Assembly: GCA_017483605.1 (NCBI GenBank)
Contig: JAFUWG010000018.1
Span: 1 to 64,000, forward strand
DNA: 64,000 nt
Source of the DNA: Bacteroidaceae bacterium
GTDB taxonomy: Bacteria; Bacteroidota; Bacteroidia; Bacteroidales; Bacteroidaceae
Direction: 5' to 3'
Shown here: piece after piece, positions 51,813 to 61,040 of the stretch
Position numbering within the stretch: position 1 is the first letter of the stretch
Layout of the letters: each line of letters opens with the position of its first letter
The notes under the pieces: model-generated
What the model saw: the letters and a program-made list of their open reading frames with translations, nothing else
Databases searched by the model: none
What the model was told of the DNA's origin: nothing
Program-made: the position numbers and the translations under genes

Positions 51813-51825
51813 CAAAAAAAATCCT

Positions 51826-51833
51826 TAACTTTG
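51826..51833 (+). promoter_or_regulatory. TAACTTTG -7 box for the divergent membrane protein gene
   Basis: Plus-strand TAnnTTTG about 97 bases before the ATG at 51930, back to back with the miaB box. Confidence 0.5.
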
Positions 51834-51929
51834 CAGCCGAATAAAGCCTTTTTAATCGAAAGGGGCTAATTCGTTCATTGTCCAACCATTAAAAACCCCT
51901 GTTCTGTGAGGCTTGATTTCCAAAAAAGA

Positions 51930-52943
51930 ATGGCGAGCAGCCAAATGACCCTTCCCCTTGTGGGCGTTGTCGCCCTCCTGTTGTGGTTCTTCCTGCCCAC
52001 CACCCCTCGGCCTGATAGCCCGTGGTCGTTTGCCCTGCCATGCTATTCTTCCATCGCTCAGGCTGATTTTTCGGGCGTCGATTATGGTTTGTGGCAGCAT
52101 GTTCCCTCGTTTTTGCAGCAAGGATACTGGACTTTGGGACTCAGTGCCCTGTGTGCCGCCCTTGCCGTCTATCTGATGGCAGAGTTGAACAATGCCAACG
52201 TTCTGCTTCGTGTCAGTTCACGAATGTTGAGCAGTATGCTCGCCATCCTGTTGGCATTCGCCATCTTGTGCCACCGCCTCCAGCCGGGCAGCGTGGTCAT
52301 GGTGCTTTCCCTTCTGTCTTTCTTTCCCCTCTTTGCCACCTATCAGATGCCCCATCCCATGCCCACCTTCGTTGCCTATCTGCTGCTGTCTTTCGCCTCA
52401 CTCATCTTTCCCAAACTGCTGTGGATGGTGCCTGCCTACTGGGGGTTGCAAATCTACCTGCGAGCCTTTTCCTTCCGCTGTCTGGTTGCCTCCCTGTTGG
52501 CAATCTTGCTGCCCTATTGGTTCTATGGAGGCATCGCCGTCATCACCTCTTCCCTCCCCGATTTGGTGGCTCATGCCCGAGCCGTGATAGACTTCCAGTG
52601 GTATGGTTATGCCACGCTGAACCGGAACGACCTGCTCACTTTCGCCTTCGTTCTGCTGCTGTTCCTTTCGGGAGCCATCGATTTCTACCTTCACAGTTTC
52701 CTCGACAAGACCCGCACCCGCATTCTTCATCATGTTATCATCATGCATGGGCTTTTTGTCACCCTCCTGCAATGCCTCATGCCCCAATATGTCAGCATCT
52801 TCCTGCCCCTCCTGCTGGTCGATGCCGCCATCCTGTTCGGACATTTCTTCACCCTCACCCACACTCGTTTCTCCCACCTCTACAACCTCTTCCTTTTGGC
52901 GTTGGCACTCCTTGTTGTGGCGGCACAGTACGTGAAGTTATAG
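51930..52943 (+). CDS. Hypothetical polytopic membrane protein
   Basis: 337 residues from the ATG at 51930 (an earlier in-frame ATG at 51906 gives 8 more residues). About nine membrane helices, beginning LPLVGVVALLLWFFLP and ending LFLLALALLVVAAQYV. The pattern resembles Bacteroidetes DUF6427-like proteins found beside cell-envelope genes. No catalytic motif is visible. The YqaA-type gene follows after 81 bp of pyrimidine-rich repeats. Confidence 0.75.
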   Translation: MASSQMTLPLVGVVALLLWFFLPTTPRPDSPWSFALPCYSSIAQADFSGVDYGLWQHVPSFLQQGYWTLGLSALCAALAVYLMAELNNANVLLRVSSRMLSSMLAILLAFAILCHRLQPGSVVMVLSLLSFFPLFATYQMPHPMPTFVAYLLLSFASLIFPKLLWMVPAYWGLQIYLRAFSFRCLVASLLAILLPYWFYGGIAVITSSLPDLVAHARAVIDFQWYGYATLNRNDLLTFAFVLLLFLSGAIDFYLHSFLDKTRTRILHHVIIMHGLFVTLLQCLMPQYVSIFLPLLLVDAAILFGHFFTLTHTRFSHLYNLFLLALALLVVAAQYVKL

Positions 52944-52950
52944 TTTTCAA

Positions 52951-53018
52951 AGGTTCTTCATTTTTCACCCTTCACTCTTCATTTCCAAAGATTTTCACTC
53001 TTCATTCTTCATTTTCAA
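52951..53018 (+). repeat. Degenerate TTCAYTY heptamer repeats before the YqaA gene
   Basis: A pyrimidine-rich stretch reads TTCATTT, TTCACCC, TTCACTC, TTCATTT and further variants in 7-bp steps and runs up to the GTG start. Similar short runs lie near 10881-10955. Confidence 0.6.
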
Positions 53019-53024
53019 AACTCC

Positions 53025-53480
53025 GTGGATTCACTCAATCAGTTTTTCATAGAATACGGCTATCTGGGCATGGCACTCGCCTCCTTCCTTGCTGGCACCT
53101 TCGTCCCCTTCAGTTCCGAGGTGGTGATGGGCACCCTTTTGGCAACCACCGGCATGGATCCTTTTTTGACCGTCCTGAGTGGCACCGTCGGCAATGTGCT
53201 CGGCTCCTTGTTCAACTACTACATCGGTCGCATTGGCAGTATTGAACAGATTTCCAAGTGGATGCACATCAACGAGCGACGGCTGCGAAAGACCCGTGAC
53301 TATGTGGAGAAACGTGGTTCGTGGATAGCCACCTTCTCCTTCCTGCCCATCTTCGGCACTGCCATCTCCCTCTCGCTCGGCATTCTCCGAGCCAACGTGT
53401 GGGGTGTCATCCTCTGGTCCTCCATCGGCAAATTTCTCCGTTACGTCATCTTCATGCTGCCCATTGTGATATGGAAGTGA
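53025..53480 (+). CDS. YqaA/DedA-type membrane protein
   Basis: 151 residues with a GTG start at 53025. Hydrophobic helices plus the SNARE-associated (DedA-like) signatures LAGTFVPFSSEVVMGTLLA and TVGNVLGSLFNYYIGRIGS and the helix after RGSWIATFSFLPIFGTAISL. YqaA proteins belong to the DedA/VTT group of lipid-flippase-like membrane proteins. Short relatives are common in Bacteroidetes. Confidence 0.85.
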   Translation: MDSLNQFFIEYGYLGMALASFLAGTFVPFSSEVVMGTLLATTGMDPFLTVLSGTVGNVLGSLFNYYIGRIGSIEQISKWMHINERRLRKTRDYVEKRGSWIATFSFLPIFGTAISLSLGILRANVWGVILWSSIGKFLRYVIFMLPIVIWK

Positions 53481-53574
53481 AAGAGGCGACCACCCAGCAG
53501 ATGGGACGAACCGAAAGTACATCTCTCCCTAAACCCCGCAATAGGACAAAATTGCACGCTCGTCACGTCCGAAG

Positions 53575-53637
53575 TGGTGTGAGTCACACCGCCCGGGTGG
53601 TCTGAGTCACACCACCGAGGCGGTCTGAGTCAGACCG
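53575..53637. repeat. Triple-palindrome array C (family 1)
   Basis: Units at 53575-53591, 53598-53614 and 53621-53637, again 23 bp apart and centred on GAGTC. The outer arms are less conserved than in arrays A and B. Between convergent genes. Confidence 0.85.
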
Positions 53638-53839
53638 CTTTCGACGCTCCCTGCGTGCCATTTTAGCCGCGACGAAATTGACATTGATGATGTGAAGAAT
53701 ATAAGTCAACTGATGAGGCTAATGTATGTTGACCAGTGTGGCGAATATAGGCGAACCGCTTTGGCGGGTCAAGACCATGACGCATAGCCCGTGTAAACCA
53801 GAATTTAGTTCTGCGGCTACAAAAGGTCGTCTTTTATAA

Positions 53840-53877
53840 CAAAGCAGGAGGGCGTGAATCCACGCCCTCCTGCTTTG
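53840..53877 (-). terminator. Terminator after the HU gene
   Basis: Perfect 17-bp stem CAAAGCAGGAGGGCGTG with its complement around a 4-nt loop, 20 bases after the HU stop on the minus strand. Confidence 0.8.
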
Positions 53878-53896
53878 TCGATAGGAAAATAATCTA

Positions 53897-54169
53897 TTAG
53901 TTGATAGCGTTGTCAAGGTCAGCACCAGCCTTGAACTTTGCAACCTTCTTTGCTGCAATAGTGATAGGTGCCTTAGTGGCAGGGTTGATGCCCTGACGCT
54001 CTGGGCGTGCAGTAACGGAGAATGTGCCGAAGCCAACGAGTGAGATCTTGTCACCAGCCTTGAGTGCGTCAGCGATTGCTTCAACGGTAGCGTCGAGTGC
54101 CTTCTTGGCATCTGCCTTGCTCAGTCCTGACTTAGCAGCGATAGAGCCTACGAGTTCTGTCTTGTTCAT
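53897..54169 (-). CDS. HU-family DNA-binding protein
   Basis: Small nucleoid protein that bends DNA. 90 residues with the HU/IHF fold: MNKTELVGSIAAKSGLSK, LVGFGTFSVTARPERQGINP (DNA-contacting arm, proline at the tip) and TKAPITIAAKKVAKFKAG. A -7 box TATATTTG at 54291-54298 suggests a leader of over 100 bases. Confidence 0.95.
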   Translation of the reverse strand: MNKTELVGSIAAKSGLSKADAKKALDATVEAIADALKAGDKISLVGFGTFSVTARPERQGINPATKAPITIAAKKVAKFKAGADLDNAIN

Positions 54170-54290
54170 AATCGAAATGAATAATTTAGGTTTATATTAA
54201 AGTTATTTTGGTAGTTGAAACCACAGTCTGTAGAAGTGTGCAATCGATAAAAATCGGATGTCTTTTGCACAACTTTGTTGCAAATATATG

Positions 54291-54298
54291 AGATATAT
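54291..54298 (-). promoter_or_regulatory. TATATTTG -7 box for the HU gene
   Basis: Minus-strand TAnnTTTG with TTTG at 54321-54324 (22 bases apart). Confidence 0.45.
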
Positions 54299-54393
54299 TT
54301 TCGTAAACAAACAATTTTTGCAAAAAAAAGTTGAAAAATGTCAAAAAAAGTCTCATTTTCCTCGATTTTGCTCTTAAATAGGAAGAAAAACCC

Positions 54394-54401
54394 TAATTTT
54401 G
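54394..54401 (+). promoter_or_regulatory. TAATTTTG -7 box for the rhomboid gene
   Basis: Plus-strand TAnnTTTG 53 bases before the ATG at 54455. Confidence 0.5.
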
Positions 54402-54454
54402 CAACGAAAAAATAAAAAGATAGTAATCATTGAAATTTTTAAGGTGAGAATTGT

Positions 54455-55375
54455 ATGAGAATAACTCCTGCCGTTAAGGTTATCCTGATTATCAATATCG
54501 TTTTTTACGTTCTTTCGTACTGGGTGACTCCGTTGTTCCCCTTGGGTGGACACGGTGACTGGTTCGTTCAGTTCAATGCGTTGCATCCAATAGGATACAG
54601 CGGTTTTGCGGTCTATCAGTATCTGACCTATATGTTCATGCACGGGGGATGGTGGCATCTGTTCTTCAACATGTGGTCGCTGATGATTTTTGGCAACGCG
54701 GTGGAACAGCAGGTGGGCACGAAGCGTTTTGTGTACTATTATCTGCTGTGTGGCGTGGGCAGTGCGTTGATTAACCAGTTGTGTACGGCTCTGGGCATCA
54801 TCGCTCCTGCTCAGTTGGTGGGTGCATCGGGTGCTATTTATGGTGTGATGGCGGCTGCGGCTTTCTTCTTCCCCAATGCCCGATTGTTCATCATCCCGAT
54901 TCCGTTCCCCATCAAATTGAAATATCTGGTAGGCTTCTACACGGTGGTGGAGATGTATATGGGCATCGTGTCGGTGGACGGTGTGGCTCACTTTGCCCAT
55001 CTGGGCGGCATTCTGGTGGGCATTGCCATTCTGTTCTGCTGGAGAATGCAGGATAAAAAGCAGCAAAAGAGAGGACGTGAAAATTATTGGACCACTTCGA
55101 CCAGCAACCAATCTCACTATGAGAAAGAGGAGGGGCTGTGGGAGAAGTTGAAACAGTTCTTTGTGGGGAAGCGGCAGCCCAAGATGCGTGTGACGAACGT
55201 GAGGGAGGCAAACTATGCTGACCACATGTATAATGAGCGGAAGCGTCAGGAAAGTGACGAGATAGACCGGATTCTTGACAAGATTCGGAGAAATGGTTAT
55301 CAGAATCTTTCGGAGAGTGAAAAGGCAACGCTGTTTAATGCCAGCAAACGGAAACAGGAGGAACAAGGTCGTTAA
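54455..55375 (+). CDS. Rhomboid intramembrane serine protease
   Basis: 306 residues, six membrane helices in the first 200. The catalytic dyad is Ser126 in GASGAIYG and His182 in AHFAHLGGI; the HGGWWHLFFNMWSL segment on helix 2 is the family's oxyanion/structural signature. A charged C-terminal tail (from about 205) contains Lys/Glu-rich helices ending SKRKQEEQGR. Cleaves transmembrane substrates in the inner membrane; the substrate is unknown. The next gene starts 28 bp downstream. Confidence 0.93.
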   Translation: MRITPAVKVILIINIVFYVLSYWVTPLFPLGGHGDWFVQFNALHPIGYSGFAVYQYLTYMFMHGGWWHLFFNMWSLMIFGNAVEQQVGTKRFVYYYLLCGVGSALINQLCTALGIIAPAQLVGASGAIYGVMAAAAFFFPNARLFIIPIPFPIKLKYLVGFYTVVEMYMGIVSVDGVAHFAHLGGILVGIAILFCWRMQDKKQQKRGRENYWTTSTSNQSHYEKEEGLWEKLKQFFVGKRQPKMRVTNVREANYADHMYNERKRQESDEIDRILDKIRRNGYQNLSESEKATLFNASKRKQEEQGR

Positions 55376-55403
55376 GTGAGAAGATGTTTCTCCGCGAGAA
55401 TCG

Positions 55404-56477
55404 ATGAAATTGCTGAAAACCATACCGATGATTATCTTCATTGCCATCAATCTCTTGGTGATTGTGGCAATGAATTTTTGTGCCTACACGGCTTGTCTTC
55501 CGCCGCAGACATACCCCAGTGTGTCGTATATGGGGCTGATGTTCCCTGCTTTTCTGGTGGTTGATGCCTGTTTTGTGCTCTTCTGGCTGATTTTCAAGTG
55601 GAAATTGGCACTGCTGTCGATGGCGGGCATGTTGCTGTGCGTGGGAAGCATCAGGACGTATGTGCCGGTGAACCTCCCTGCTGACCCGCCAGAAGGGAGC
55701 CTCAAACTGCTGACCTACAATGTGATGGGATTCGGGAAGGACGAGGATTATACTTGGGAAGAGAACCCGATTCTGAATTACCTGTTGAGCAGCGATGCGG
55801 ATATCGTCTGTGTGCAGGAGGGCCGGAAGAATATTCTGGATGGTGTGATTGACCGTATCACCCCTATTTATCCTTACTATTCTTTGGTTTTGATACCCGA
55901 CAATTACATCGCCTGTTTTTCCAAGTATCCCCTCAACTTTATCAAGCAGATTGATTATCCAACCACCACGAACTGCTCGATGGTGTATGAAGTGCAGGTG
56001 GGGAAGGATACGTTGGTGCTGATTAACAATCACTTGGAGTCCTATCGTCTCAGTCCTGAAGATAAGGAGGACTACAAGTCCATCATCAAGAACTATCAGC
56101 ACCCCGAGGATAATGGGTCAGAAATGAAATACTTGGGCTTGACGGAAAAACTGTCCCGATGCGACTCTATCCGTGGAATGCAGGTCGATTCGGTCGCGGC
56201 GTTTCTGGATAGTTGCAAAGGGCGATACGTCGTGGCATGTGGCGATTTCAACTCTTCCCCCATTTCTTACTGCCACCATCGGCTGACGGAGTGGCTGAAT
56301 GATGCATACACGCGGACAGGGAATGGGCCAGGAACGACTTATAACCGCAGCGGGATGTACTTCAGGCTCGACCACATCTTGGTGAGTCCCAACATCACTC
56401 CGTACAAGGCAAAAGTTGATAAGTCCATTGCTGTAAGTGACCATTATCCCATGTCTTGCTTTATCAAATTGGAGTAA
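55404..56477 (+). CDS. Endonuclease/exonuclease/phosphatase family membrane protein
   Basis: 357 residues. Three N-terminal membrane helices (to about 90) precede an EEP domain: LTYNVMGFG, VCVQEGRKN (metal Glu), ACGDFNSSPISY, and the closing SDHYPMSCFI. EEP domains hydrolyse phosphodiesters in DNA, lipids or small molecules; with an outward-facing domain, a phospholipid or extracellular nucleic acid is plausible. Forms a likely pair with the rhomboid gene. Confidence 0.87.
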   Translation: MKLLKTIPMIIFIAINLLVIVAMNFCAYTACLPPQTYPSVSYMGLMFPAFLVVDACFVLFWLIFKWKLALLSMAGMLLCVGSIRTYVPVNLPADPPEGSLKLLTYNVMGFGKDEDYTWEENPILNYLLSSDADIVCVQEGRKNILDGVIDRITPIYPYYSLVLIPDNYIACFSKYPLNFIKQIDYPTTTNCSMVYEVQVGKDTLVLINNHLESYRLSPEDKEDYKSIIKNYQHPEDNGSEMKYLGLTEKLSRCDSIRGMQVDSVAAFLDSCKGRYVVACGDFNSSPISYCHHRLTEWLNDAYTRTGNGPGTTYNRSGMYFRLDHILVSPNITPYKAKVDKSIAVSDHYPMSCFIKLE

Positions 56478-56546
56478 AAATACCTCCTAATTACTTCAAA
56501 ACAAAGATTTTTCGTGCATTTTTCTTCCTGAATGCAAAAAAATGTA

Positions 56547-56554
56547 TAACTTTG
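56547..56554 (+). promoter_or_regulatory. TAACTTTG -7 box for secDF
   Basis: TAnnTTTG 149 bases before the ATG at 56703, giving a long leader. Confidence 0.55.
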
Positions 56555-56702
56555 CACCTTGAATTGCCTTGGACTCCGCTGTACTCTCATATATATAAAT
56601 ATGTGTACGGGATGGTTTTGGAGGCATTTTTGTGGGCTTTTACCAAAGCACTTGATGAGATAAAAAAACAAAACAATCAAAATATTAAACATTCAACAAA
56701 AA

Positions 56703-59700
56703 ATGCAAAACAAAGGATTTGTAAAGTTTTTAGCAGTGGCGTTGACCCTCATCTGCATCTTCTACCTTTCCTTCTCTGTCGCTACAAAGTATGTAGAGGA
56801 CAAAGCAGCAAAGATGGAACCTGAGGCTGCTGAGTTGTATTTGGATTCGATGAACACGACTCCATTCTACCTCGGCAACTACACGTTGAAGGACTGTCGC
56901 GAAACTGCTATTGGTCTTGGTCTTGACCTGAAAGGCGGTATGAACGTCATCCTTGAGGTGAGCGTGCCAGAAGTTGTCAAGACATTGGCAGACCACAAAA
57001 CTGACGAAGCATTCCTGAAGTCTGTGGACGAAGCAGCCAAGGAAGCACAGGAAAGTCAGAGCGATTTCATCACACTTTTTGTCAGTGCCTATAAAAAGAA
57101 TGCGCCGGGTAAGCCGCTTGCGACTCTCTTCGCCACCCAGCAGTTGAAGGGCAAGGTAAACACGAACAGCAGCGACGCTGAAGTTGAGAAGGTGCTCCGT
57201 CAGAGCGTTGACGAGGCTGTGGACAACTCTTTCAACGTGCTCCGTACTCGTATCGACCGTTTCGGTGTGGTTCAGCCTAACATTCAGAAGATTGAAGGTC
57301 AGAGCGGACGCATCATGGTCGAACTGCCTGGTATCAAGGAGCCAGAGCGTGTGCGTAAACTCCTCCAGGGTAGTGCAAACCTCGAATTCTGGGAGACTTA
57401 CGACGCTCCACAGGTTGCCCCTTATCTCTCACAACTCAACACGGCTCTCCGCAATGGTGGCAAGGTTGAGGAGGTTGCAGATTCTGTTGAGGCAGAAGCC
57501 GCTCCTGCAGAAGAGAAGGCTGATTCCAGCAGCAATGCTGCCAGCGTGCTCGCTCAGGTGAAAGATGTTGAGGCTACCGCCACTTCCGCAAAGGCTTCTA
57601 AGGCAAGCGAGGAGGCAAAGAAGGAGAATCCTCTCTTTGCAATGCTCCAGCCAACAGGTGCTCAGCGTGGTTGTATGGTCGGTCTTGCTCAAGCACTTGA
57701 CACTGCCGAAATCAATGCACTTCTCAGTTCTGAGGTTGCCAAGCAGATTTTCCCAGCAGACCTCTCACTCAAGTGGGGTGTGAAGTCGATGGATAAGGCA
57801 GGTAAGATTTTTGAACTTTATGCTATCCGCACCACAGGTCAGAATGGCCGTGCTCCATTGGAGGGCGAGGTCGTGACTGAGGCTAAGGATGACTTCGACC
57901 AGTATGGCAACCCTGTTGTCAGCATGAAGATGAACACAGAAGGTGCTCGTAAGTGGGCTGCACTCACCGAGGCAAATGTGAACCACTGTGTGGCTATCGT
58001 GCTCGATAACCTTGTTTATAGTGCTCCAAACGTGATGAACAAGATTGACGGTGGCAACACCCAGATTTCTGGTAGTTTCACGGTCAATGAAACCAAGGAC
58101 TTGGCAAACGTGCTCCAGTCAGGTAAGATGCCTGCTCCTGCCAGCATCATTCAGGAAGACATCGTAGGTCCAACCCTCGGTGCTCAGTCCATCCAGGCAG
58201 GTTTCATCTCTTGTATCGTCGCTTTCATCGTGCTGATGCTCTACATGGTGCTCATGTACGGTGTGCGTGAAGGTATGGTTGCTAACTGTGCCCTGATTCT
58301 CAACTTCTTCTTCTCGTTCGGTATCCTCACCTCACTGGGTGCGGCATTGACCATGTCTGGTATTGCCGGTATGGTGCTGACCCTCGGTATGGCGGTCGAT
58401 GCCAACGTGCTCATCTACGAGCGTACCAAGGAAGAAATGCGTTCGGGCAAGCACATCAACGCGGCTGTGGCAGCAGGTTACAGCAATGCGTTCTCGGCCA
58501 TCTTCGACTCGAACGTGACCACCATCCTCACAGGTGTTATCCTTTATAACTTCGGTACTGGTCCAATCAAGGGTTTCGCAACAACTCTTATCATTGGTAT
58601 CGTCTGCTCATTCTTCACCGCAGTTTGGTTGACTCGTATCGCTTACGAGCACTTCCTCAACCGTGGCAAGTGGCAGGATTTGACCTTCACCACCAAGTTC
58701 TCTCAGAACATGATGAAGGACACGAAGTACAACTTCATGGGTAACTACAAGAAGTCATTCATCGCATTTGGTGCCTTCCTGCTCATCGCCCTTGCCAGTT
58801 TCGCCATCCGTGGCTTGAGCCAGTCTATTGACTTTACGGGCGGTCGCAACTACAAGGTTGAGTTTGTGAAGCAGGTAGAGCCAGAGAACGTGAAGGCTGC
58901 TATCGTGAAGCAGTTCGAAGCCAACAACAAGGAAGGCGAAGCCATCAACGTGACCGTGATTGCACTGGGTACAGAGGGCAACAACATCCGTGTTTCTACC
59001 AACTTCAACATTAACGATAATAGTTCTGAGGCTGATGCTCGCATCGAGTCTCTGCTCTATCAGGCATTTGTTGACGGCGGCATGGTTGATGCATCTGTTT
59101 CAGAAGAGGCATTCCTCGATCGTGATAACCGTGCAGGTGGTTCTATCGTTTCTTCTCAGAAGGTGGGTCCTGCCATCGCATCTGACATTCTGCGTGGTGC
59201 CATCCTCTCAGTGCTCTTCGCCATCGTAGTCATCTTCGTCTATATCCTTGTCCGTTTCCGCAATGTGGCATACTCTGTGGGCTCTATCGTGGCTTTGACG
59301 CTCGATACTGTGCTCGTTATTGGTATGTTCTCACTCTGCTACGGTTGGATTGGCTTCTCGCTGGAGGTTGACCAGACGTTTATCGGTGCAATCTTGACGG
59401 TGATTGGTTACTCCATCAACGACAAGGTGGTTATCTTCGACCGTATCCGTGAGGTGTTCAAGAACTATCCGAAGCGTGACCGTCAGCGTATCTTCAACGA
59501 TGCCTTGAACAGCACTCTCGCACGTACCATCAACACATCTGTTTCTACGTTCATTGTGCTGCTTGTCATCTTCGTTCTTGGCGGCGATAGCATCCGTGCC
59601 TTCGCATTCGCCATGATGCTGGGTGTCATCATCGGTACAAGTTCGTCACTCTTCATTGCTGCTCCTACTGCTTACCTTGTCATGGGTGCTCGCATCAAGG

Positions 59701-59738
59701 AGGCAGACGAAGAGACTGCACAACTTCCCAAAGCATAA
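56703..59738 (+). CDS. secDF: Fused protein-translocase subunit SecDF
   Basis: RND-type subunit of the Sec machinery that pulls exported proteins across the membrane using the proton gradient. 1011 residues: SecD half (LGLDLKGGMNVILEV, large periplasmic P1 domain, helices near 520-650) and SecF half (residues about 680-1000, with SIDFTGGRNYKVEF and YSINDKVVIFDRIRE). The fused form is typical of Bacteroidetes. A low-complexity Ala/Glu/Lys segment at about 250-305 (EAEAAPAEEKADSSSNAAS and on) is an insertion in P1. Single gene followed by a terminator at 59757. Confidence 0.95.
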   Translation: MQNKGFVKFLAVALTLICIFYLSFSVATKYVEDKAAKMEPEAAELYLDSMNTTPFYLGNYTLKDCRETAIGLGLDLKGGMNVILEVSVPEVVKTLADHKTDEAFLKSVDEAAKEAQESQSDFITLFVSAYKKNAPGKPLATLFATQQLKGKVNTNSSDAEVEKVLRQSVDEAVDNSFNVLRTRIDRFGVVQPNIQKIEGQSGRIMVELPGIKEPERVRKLLQGSANLEFWETYDAPQVAPYLSQLNTALRNGGKVEEVADSVEAEAAPAEEKADSSSNAASVLAQVKDVEATATSAKASKASEEAKKENPLFAMLQPTGAQRGCMVGLAQALDTAEINALLSSEVAKQIFPADLSLKWGVKSMDKAGKIFELYAIRTTGQNGRAPLEGEVVTEAKDDFDQYGNPVVSMKMNTEGARKWAALTEANVNHCVAIVLDNLVYSAPNVMNKIDGGNTQISGSFTVNETKDLANVLQSGKMPAPASIIQEDIVGPTLGAQSIQAGFISCIVAFIVLMLYMVLMYGVREGMVANCALILNFFFSFGILTSLGAALTMSGIAGMVLTLGMAVDANVLIYERTKEEMRSGKHINAAVAAGYSNAFSAIFDSNVTTILTGVILYNFGTGPIKGFATTLIIGIVCSFFTAVWLTRIAYEHFLNRGKWQDLTFTTKFSQNMMKDTKYNFMGNYKKSFIAFGAFLLIALASFAIRGLSQSIDFTGGRNYKVEFVKQVEPENVKAAIVKQFEANNKEGEAINVTVIALGTEGNNIRVSTNFNINDNSSEADARIESLLYQAFVDGGMVDASVSEEAFLDRDNRAGGSIVSSQKVGPAIASDILRGAILSVLFAIVVIFVYILVRFRNVAYSVGSIVALTLDTVLVIGMFSLCYGWIGFSLEVDQTFIGAILTVIGYSINDKVVIFDRIREVFKNYPKRDRQRIFNDALNSTLARTINTSVSTFIVLLVIFVLGGDSIRAFAFAMMLGVIIGTSSSLFIAAPTAYLVMGARIKEADEETAQLPKA

Positions 59739-59756
59739 TACATTATTATAATATGT

Positions 59757-59790
59757 AAGGCAGCAACTTCGTGTTGCTGCCTTCTTTCTT
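59757..59790 (+). terminator. Terminator after secDF
   Basis: Perfect 11-bp stem AAGGCAGCAAC/GTTGCTGCCTT with a 5-nt loop followed by CTTTCTT. Confidence 0.8.
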
Positions 59791-59807
59791 AAAAACAACA
59801 CAAAATT

Positions 59808-60707
59808 ATGGCAAAGGTTCGTGTCGCCATCGTTGGTTATGGCAATATCGGCAAGTATGCACTCGAGGCGATTGAAGCGTCGCAAGACATGGAGTGCGTG
59901 GGTGTGGTTCGTCGCAACGGCGACCTCAACAAGCCCGCAGAACTTGCCAACTATCCCGTAGTAAAGGACATCAAAGAACTCCAGAACGTGCAGGTTGCTA
60001 TCCTCGCCACCCCAACCCGTAAGGTGGAGGAGTATGCGAAGCAGTGCCTCGCCCTCGGCATCAACACCGTGGACTCTTTCGACATCCACACCCAGATTGT
60101 TGACCTCCGTCGCAGCCTCGATGCTGTAGCCAAGGCAAACAATGCCGTCAGCGTCATCTCTGCAGGTTGGGATCCAGGTTCCGATTCCATCGTGCGTTCG
60201 CTCATGGAAAGCCTCGCCCCCAAGGGCATCAGTTATACCAACTTCGGTCCTGGTCGCTCTATGGGTCACTCTGTGGCTGTTCGTGCTATCGATGGCGTGA
60301 AAGATGCTCTCTCCATGACCATCCCTGTTGGCACAGGCATCCATCGCCGTATGGTGTATGTGGAACTGGAAGACGGTGCCGATTTCAAGACTGTTGAGGC
60401 TGCTATCAAGGCAGACCCATATTTCGTCAACGACGAGACACACGTGCAGCAGGTTCCATCTGTTGATGCCCTCAACGATGTGGGTCATGGTGTCAACCTC
60501 GTTCGCAAGGGTGTGTCGGGCAAGACGCACAACCAACTCTTTGAGTTCGACATGAAGATTAACAACCCTGCTCTTACGGCTCAGGTGCTTGTCAATGTGG
60601 CTCGTGCTTCCCTCAAGCAGCAGCCTGGTGCTTACACCATGATTGAGATTCCTGTCATCGACATGCTCTATGGCGACAAGGAGGAACTCATTCGTCATCT
60701 TGTGTAA
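59808..60707 (+). CDS. ddh: meso-Diaminopimelate dehydrogenase
   Basis: NADPH enzyme that makes meso-DAP for lysine and peptidoglycan directly from tetrahydrodipicolinate. 299 residues: [17 protein letters not shown] (Rossmann, 7-23), [45 protein letters not shown] and [24 protein letters not shown] in outline, all of which match the Ddh family. The single-step route is common in Bacteroidales. A terminator follows at 60740. Confidence 0.93.
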   Translation: MAKVRVAIVGYGNIGKYALEAIEASQDMECVGVVRRNGDLNKPAELANYPVVKDIKELQNVQVAILATPTRKVEEYAKQCLALGINTVDSFDIHTQIVDLRRSLDAVAKANNAVSVISAGWDPGSDSIVRSLMESLAPKGISYTNFGPGRSMGHSVAVRAIDGVKDALSMTIPVGTGIHRRMVYVELEDGADFKTVEAAIKADPYFVNDETHVQQVPSVDALNDVGHGVNLVRKGVSGKTHNQLFEFDMKINNPALTAQVLVNVARASLKQQPGAYTMIEIPVIDMLYGDKEELIRHLV

Positions 60708-60739
60708 TTTTTATCGAATAGAGAGATAAAAAAACAGTC

Positions 60740-60778
60740 GTGCCTTCAACGGTTTTCCGTTGGAGGCACTTCTTTTTT
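60740..60778 (+). terminator. Terminator after ddh
   Basis: GTGCCTTCAACGG pairs with CCGTTGGAGGCAC (13 bp, one G-U) around TTTT, followed by TTCTTTTTT. Confidence 0.85.
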
Positions 60779-61008
60779 GCTGTGATCCCTACGTCGTTCC
60801 CTCGTTGTGTATCAATTCATGTACGGGTATTGTATTCATACAAACCCTCGACAAGAATTCATACGTGTGCTGGTATCGTGTTCCGACCAGATGCAATTTT
60901 TGTCTTTGATGAGCCATGAAACGATAAAACGAGGGATGAAAGAGGGAAAAGTGAGGCTTTGGACGAAAACAAATCTGGAAACGTGTGGGGATTCTGAAAA
61001 TTATGTGT

Positions 61009-61016
61009 TATCTTTG
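61009..61016 (+). promoter_or_regulatory. TATCTTTG -7 box for the lipoprotein/DUF2264 pair
   Basis: TAnnTTTG 24 bases before the ATG at 61041. Confidence 0.55.
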
Positions 61017-61040
61017 CATATCAACTAAGAAAAGCGAACC

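Larger units (their letters stand above)
53481..53896. other. 416-bp convergent intergenic region
   Basis: Contains array C (53575-53637) and the HU terminator (53840-53877). The stretch 53650-53835 between them holds no gene I can support. Confidence 0.7.
60708..61040. other. 333-bp intergenic region after ddh
   Basis: Holds the ddh terminator and the promoter of the lipoprotein gene. The 73-codon open frame between 60807 and 61028 has no family features and looks like chance. Confidence 0.6.

Noticed and set aside
60807-61028. 73-codon plus-strand frame after ddh
   Set aside because: No family features, and it runs through the promoter of the next gene.
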